Positions 59,053-64,000 of a stretch of 64,000 nucleotides of DNA are shown here, one piece after another. The stretch comes from Gloeophyllum trabeum ATCC 11539 (Eukaryota > Basidiomycota > Agaricomycetes > Gloeophyllales > Gloeophyllaceae), in the NCBI RefSeq assembly GCF_000344685.1, contig NW_006920410.1, positions 4,326 through 68,325 on the forward strand. Direction: 5' to 3'. Both the position numbers and the translations under genes were made by a program. Every line of letters begins with the position of its first letter. Positions within the stretch are counted from its first letter, which is position 1. The notes beneath the pieces are model-generated. The model did not search any database, was not told the DNA's origin, and worked only from the letters and a program-made list of their open reading frames with translations.

Positions 59053-59185
59053 GTTTTCTCTCCCTCTCTTCAACCACAGCAGATATTCCCATTCTGACTT
59101 GGCAGAGGGTCTATTCTAGTGTATATATACCTTCCTGAGCTTACCCAACATTTTTTGGTTGAGTGTGGAATGAGATATAAGGGGG

Positions 59186-59220
59186 TGAGGGGGTTCTGCA
59201 AATTTTGCAGAACCCCCTCA
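59186..59220. repeat. 35-base palindrome built from GAGGGGGTTCTGCAAA
   Basis: TGAGGGGGTTCTGCAAA is followed directly by its inverse TTTGCAGAACCCCCTCA with one central base. The same motif without its inverse partner occurs at 57513, 57682 and 58791. Confidence 0.75.
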
Positions 59221-59230
59221 ATGATAGTAC
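59203..59230 (-). repeat. Right copy of the 28-base inverted repeat
   Basis: Exact inverse of 57502-57529; overlaps the right half of the palindrome. Confidence 0.6.
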
Positions 59231-59387
59231 AGGATGATTCGTGCCGTGGAAGACGTCTTCGAAATGGCCTCGACTGCTCTGTCCAACCCTCGTGCCGGCC
59301 CTTGGCTTCCGTGCACTGCACCTGTGGCTTCATTCAGGGCGGCCGCATGGAGACGACTCGCTCAATTTCCCTTCCCGCGCCGCTGCC

Positions 59388-61813
59388 ATGAGATATACCA
59401 CTACCGTCCAGTTCGACGACATCGATGACTACGTCGCATTCCACAGAGATCGTGGCCTGACGATCGCAGGGTCTTCCACGGCCTTCTCAGAAGCTAGTTC
59501 TTCAGCAGTCTCGGCCGGGTGCTTGGAAGCCTCATTAAATCTGTCGGGATCAGGTTAGAGCGGCTACTCGATACCATAGGACAGCGTGTGCGTCTCGGCG
59601 CAAACGTCGTTGTCAAAAGAATGCTGCTAGATGCCGCCCCAGAGTACCACTGTTCAGCCCACCTTGGAGATGCTGCCAACCTGGACCTGACTTACCTCCG
59701 TGATCCGGCCGCCCCTACGGTAGAGCAGTTTATAGATCAGATATACAAGATACAGTGCATTGCCTGCCGGGAACGCTATCTCCATTTACTAGCCCAGAAC
59801 ACGAAAGGCTGTAAACGATTGGTACGGTTCTTACGGTGAGCAATGTATCTTATCATGATGCTGAATTCCAGTTGAAGACCGTCCTCAGAGGACGAAATGT
59901 TTTTTCCCAATACGCCGCCCTCAATCACATCAACTCGCTGCTGCACCTCAATGAGATGTTCGTTGACGTGTTCATGAATATGCACATCGCGGGGATCCTC
60001 CAAGCACTCTTACTCGACGTCTGCGCGGTACAGCGACAGCGACTTCCTCCTGCCTGCATCGCGCAGGGCACTTTTCTTTTTCGGCGACATGGAGGTGTCT
60101 AAAATTGTGGAGGAACTCAGATCAGTGGTGGGTTCCTCACGCTCCGTGGTAGAGACCAGGGAAATGGAGGAAAAGCTTGGACGTGAGCTCTTGGAGTTGA
60201 CATTGTGAGAACACTGTTTCTCCCTGTATCTATGATTTGTGACCGGCGGACTTCAGGCGTCCCGACTGCAGGCTCCTTGCAGCCTCTTCAATCAATACGG
60301 CAGGCGAAGCGGTACAAAGGTCTCTCATGAGATCTTCCTCTGCTCTCCCACTGCTTCGCTCCTGGTGGGACGCCATGGGCTCGGGCGATGCGCTCGAGAG
60401 CGGGATTTTCACACAGATCTTCCACGACTTCTGTTTCTACCACTTCGGCAAAATCAATAGGTCCTATGCTGATACGCAGACGGCTCGTTGGGTATGGTCG
60501 TATTTGATACTCCCCGTCGTTGATGTTGCGAGACCGCGCAATAAGAACTGGTAGGGTATCCTTAACTTCCGGACCGACGGCAATGACTGACTCTTGGTTC
60601 CTCAGGCTCCACTTCTTCCGTGCATTCGAGACGGTGTACATGCACGTATTCGCTCAAGACGTACATTGGTCTTTGATGGGTGCCAGTTCTCGTGCAAAGA
60701 CCAAGGCCACAACGAGAGGCCTAGTGGGTATTCTGCGCGATGATCCTCCCATAGAAACGGCTACGAAAGAACTTATCCGGAGGAATGAAGAGACCGTTGC
60801 TCATGGTGATATTCCGGTCCAGATCTACGCCCTCACCGAACATTTTCTGCGGAGACTTCTTAACCCATATCCTGCTTGGTTCAAAAAGGTACACTCTCGC
60901 ATGCTAACCGAACATAAATGGACAAACTTGGAGTGGAAATCCATATGCGGTGATCTGATGGACATGCTTCGGCTGTGAGTACACTTCTACAAGGTATTTG
61001 GATCGCTCACACAAGTCGCATAGGGCAAGAAGACATGAGGAAGACTTTGAGACGATCGCGAGATATGTTCAGGAACATCCCGACTTATGTGATATTTTGC
61101 GCATAGCCGTAACTCAGCGGAAGGCGCAGCCTCTCATGGTGATCGAGGAAGAGAATATCCTCTGTCTCGAGGATAAGCTACGAGAGGCAGAACAATTGCA
61201 AGAGTTGATCATGTGGCCTTCAATCGTGGTGGACAGGCAGTGCGTGCCCTTTGAAGATGTGACCGTACTCAGTACATCCGATGGCTCGGAGTCCAGGTGT
61301 ATTGACGTGATTGGGCATTTGATACGTAGTCCAGAGTGCCGCTTCATGGTGAGAATCATATTACTGGAGTACGTTACGGATCTCATGTTTTCTCTTTTGC
61401 AGCAATTCGCCGGAATAATTGATGATACATACACAACCCCTACGCCGGTCCCGACCAGCTCTCGTGACTTACCTTTGACCGGATTTGATCTCACGAGACC
61501 TACCGAGCAAGAAATGATCGACACGCTGAGGGCTCTCGCTGCATCGTATGATGTAGAATTGGTCTATGACGCAGGCTCCCTTTTCTGGCTGCATGTTCTA
61601 GATTGGGATCTCGTCAGCGATGCGGGAGGACCTTATGGCCTTGTTCACTTGCACCAAGAGGCGAACGCTTGCATTGGCAGGCGTGGCGACGAGTTCTTTG
61701 TAGTTCCGAGCATGCAGCCGCGGCACTTGCCTGCCGCAAGCGGTGCTGGGTTCCACCTACTTGTGGCACAACTACGCCGTCCCGAGCCTCGGGTGTACTG
61801 GAAATATGAGTGA
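59388..61813 (+). CDS. Large helical hypothetical protein
   Basis: No family recognised. From an ATG giving MRYTTTVQFDDIDDY, spliced exons continue as LGSLIKSVGIRLERLLDTIG, YKIQCIACRERYLHLLAQNT, FSQYAALNHINSLLHLNEMF, VHWSLMGASSRAK, IYALTEHFLRRLLNPYPAWF, HKWTNLEWKSICGDLMDMLR, EDFETIARYVQEHPDLCDIL and LGLVHLHQ-type segments, to a C-terminus RRPEPRVYWKYE with a stop at 61813. The order of exons, typical GT-AG introns (for example about 60554-60606 and 60975-61022) and lack of stops mark a real gene of roughly 650-700 residues. The mid and C-terminal parts are mostly alpha-helical. An earlier exon starting near 59234 (MIRAVEDVFEMASTALSN) could be the true N-terminus. Function unknown. Confidence 0.6.
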
Positions 61814-63004
61814 GTCATGTGTCTTGATGTTAGATACATATTTATGTATCCCGCGCAGGATCGATGGAATGGAGTACAGAAAAAAGGCGTTGAGGAAGGA
61901 ATGTTATGCAAGCCCAGACCCAGCGAAGTTGCCCCCTCGAAAGATTTGGACAGTTAATCGCCATAGGGTTTTGTCAGTTGTCCGTTTAGATCATTGATTG
62001 TTCGCGGGCATCCTGTGTGACGCCCGGATAATGCGGTTGCGAGGAAGAGGCGGTGATAAATTGGCAAAGACGACAAGGTTGTCGAACACCTCGGGCGAGA
62101 AGACGAATGACAGGGCTATATGGAGATAGAATGGAATGCAGGACCGCCAGGTAATATACGCGACACTTATTATAAGGTTTGTTTGTGCCATACGGTATGC
62201 GGCGCTTGTAAAGGTGTGCCCCTCGTGTAGAATCGAATATTATACTTGTACCCAGGACTTGCGTACGACGCTCGGGATTGATGGACTGCATCTTATACTG
62301 GACTGAGCAAGTGTGATAGGCTCGTGCTCGTCACAATAAGGAAGTACACTATGTTCTTGCATCCGGATACATTTGCAGTGGTTTCGACTTGGAATCAGAC
62401 CTATCCGTGGCGTTATCGACTCTTTTTTCCCCGTCTCCCACCAATGAGATAACTGACGAACGTGGCGGGGATTTCACGATGATCCATGCTGTGGGATATA
62501 TAGCAGCTTAACTATGCTTATAACGAGAGCGCGCTATTTTTGTGCCACTTAATGAGTAGGTAAATGATTATCAAGTCGGGTTACGAAATTGTGGCTGGCT
62601 TGTGGCAAAGAAGATGGGTCTACACCCACGTGCAAAGCACCGCCACCACCGTCGACCCATCTCGCATTCGAGTCCGGGTTTCCGATTGGGGTAACAAAAG
62701 CCTATGATGCGCACGAGGGGAATGACATTGTATCTTAGCGTCTTTCAATTCCGACCGTGCACTGTCTTCCCCCTCGCTCCAGTTGCCGTGTCAGTCGGCT
62801 CTGATGGCACAACGTGATGAGTGTCGACTCTGTCGAGCGGTCGAATCAGGTGCGCTGCGCGTTGATGAGGCGTCGCTCGTTACACGACGATGACGCGTCG
62901 CTCGTTACACTCACGGCCGCGTCAACATCCACGCCTCCAAGAGACTTCCCTCAACGTCGACATCCTCGACGCTACATTGTGTTGTACTTGGTGCGAAAAC
63001 AAAC
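61814..63004. other. Intergenic, nothing recognised
   Basis: About 1.2 kb between the large hypothetical gene and the second MAPEG gene. Frames are short and no repeat was recognised. Confidence 0.45.
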
Positions 63005-63752
63005 ATGGCTAGCATCGTGCTTCCGAAGGGGTGAGCACTGGCCCCGCAACGCGTGCCAGTTGACACTGACGGTACACATAGATTCACCTATGTGATCGCC
63101 TCGGCTTTCAGCCCCGTCTGGGTGCTGATCTGGCAAAGCACCAAGGTTGCGCAGGCACGCAGTGCCGCGGGTATCAAGTATCCCCAGCGTACGTCCCTCC
63201 AATACACATTCTCGCTCGTAAGGATTGACGGGCGCATGGTGATGGGCAGTGCACGCGGAAAAGGCGGAGGCAGAGGCGGCCAGAAATGCACATGTGTTCA
63301 ATTGTGTACAGCGTACGACTCGATGTTCTCTCTTCATGCGATCAGCTTCTGAGGTATTGACCAGGCGCACACCAAAACACCCTCGAGAGCCTGCCCATAG
63401 CAGTCATCGGGTGTGTCTCGCCGCACTCTCCTCCCCCTTTATTCTGTTCTAACATCACGCCGCGCATACAGCACCCTCGTCACCGGTCTTCGGTTCCCCA
63501 TCCTCGCCGCCTCTCTCGTGGGCACCTGGACGCTCGCGCGCGTCTTGTACACGCGTGGGTACGCGACGGGCGATCCTGACGAGGTTCGTCTCTCGCCACG
63601 TTTTACGAACAGAGGGGGGAGAGAAGCTGATGGTGTATTGTATTGCTCAGCGTACGTACCCCGGAGGCGCGCTCACGGCGGTCGTGCAGTTCGCGTTGGC
63701 TCTCGCGGGGACGTGGACCGTTGGAGAGTTCGTGTGGGCGGAGCTGCAGTGA
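63005..63752 (+). CDS. MGST3: MAPEG-family microsomal glutathione S-transferase 3-like protein, copy 2
   Basis: Same family and layout as the gene at 34.4-35.1 kb. Exons give MASIVLPKG, FTYVIASAFSPVWVLIWQST, QARSAAGIKYPQL, HAEKAEAEAARNAHVFNCVQ, RAHQNTLESLPIAVIG, TLVTGLRFPILAASLVGTWT, LARVLYTRGYATGDPDE and a final helix ending TWTVGEFVWAELQ. All five introns fall at the same codons as in copy 1. One notable change is His for the conserved Tyr in the Y-A-E-K start of the second helix segment. Predicted to sit in the ER membrane and act on glutathione and lipid peroxides or xenobiotics; this activity is inferred from the family. Confidence 0.9.
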
Positions 63753-64000
63753 TTGATATGTACGTGCAAGCGCGAGAATGGAGAGAGGGGGCACAGACCT
63801 AGTACGTCAAAATGTATGATACTCTACGATCCTAACCCTTGATTACGAGGAATAGGATGTCAGGTACCCTGCATGAATAATCCGGTCTGCTGCGGTGCTT
63901 GGAAAATGCTCAGAAGAAAAGCGGTCGCGTGGCTTTGCAGCTTATGGATCCCGAAGAGCTGTGGCCTGGATAGTCGTCGAATAGGGATGGGATATGGGTC
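63753..64000. other. Window end, nothing recognised
   Basis: Short AT-richer stretch downstream of the second MAPEG gene. No gene start visible. Confidence 0.4.

Noticed and set aside
57629..59097. Reading frames of 330-390 codons across 57.6-59.1 kb
   Set aside because: They consist mostly of undetermined bases from the N gap; the known ends do not encode a recognisable protein.
1..64000. CRISPR arrays or bacterial-type operons
   Set aside because: No regularly spaced short repeats were found, and all recognised genes have eukaryotic introns.

Overview
This is a nuclear window from a filamentous basidiomycete, most likely an agaricomycete such as a polypore. Genes are split by many 45-70 base GT-AG introns, coding DNA is GC-rich, and several families point there: DUF6534 membrane proteins, a polyporopepsin-like A1 protease, a fungal TET/JBP oxygenase and a CCG-type tetraspanin. 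There are no rRNA genes, no convincing tRNA and no CRISPR array.

Layout. 1-12.5 kb is gene-poor and repeat-rich. It holds a truncated TET/JBP-type oxygenase, a spliced KDM3-like JmjC gene that can be read through to its stop, two MITE-like inverted repeats and a 2.8 kb foldback element with an 8-base target-site duplication. 12.7-16.2 kb has convergent DSK2 (ubiquilin) and DUS1 (tRNA dihydrouridine synthase). 17.2-25.7 kb has a dead secreted aspartic protease and a tandem pair of DUF6534 membrane-protein genes, the first carrying a nonsense codon. 25.8-28.9 kb has CCT3 and ATG101, transcribed divergently from a 163-base promoter. 28.9-30.86 kb has no recognised gene but contains a GC-rich block of about 1 kb that is open in several frames.

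30.86-34.25 kb is the most interesting object: a complete 3,395-base Tc1/mariner-type transposon with 26-base perfect terminal repeats and TA on both sides. It carries a spliced DD34E transposase and, on the opposite strand, an intact spliced gene of unknown function. 34.4-49.1 kb is a housekeeping block: a MAPEG/MGST3 enzyme, cofactor-independent phosphoglycerate mutase, the cohesin loader MAU2/Scc4, a lineage-specific hypothetical gene, an EI24/Rrt8-like membrane protein and an ISWI remodeller. 50.2-50.9 kb is a 719-base foldback element with a perfect 11-base target duplication. 51.3-56.9 kb has an F-box protein, a tetraspanin and an acidic hypothetical protein. 57.5-59.2 kb has an assembly gap of N flanked by an identical 308-base repeat. 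59.4-63.8 kb has a large unknown gene and a second MAPEG/MGST3 gene with the same intron layout as the first.

The genes do not form one pathway. The window is ordinary core chromosome (protein folding, ubiquitin shuttling, autophagy initiation, glycolysis, cohesin loading, chromatin remodelling) broken up by DNA-transposon insertions, decaying expanded-family genes and two dioxygenase-type genes of classes often found in fungal repeat-rich DNA. CDS spans are genomic and include introns. Splice sites were read by eye from GT-AG signals and reading-frame continuity.
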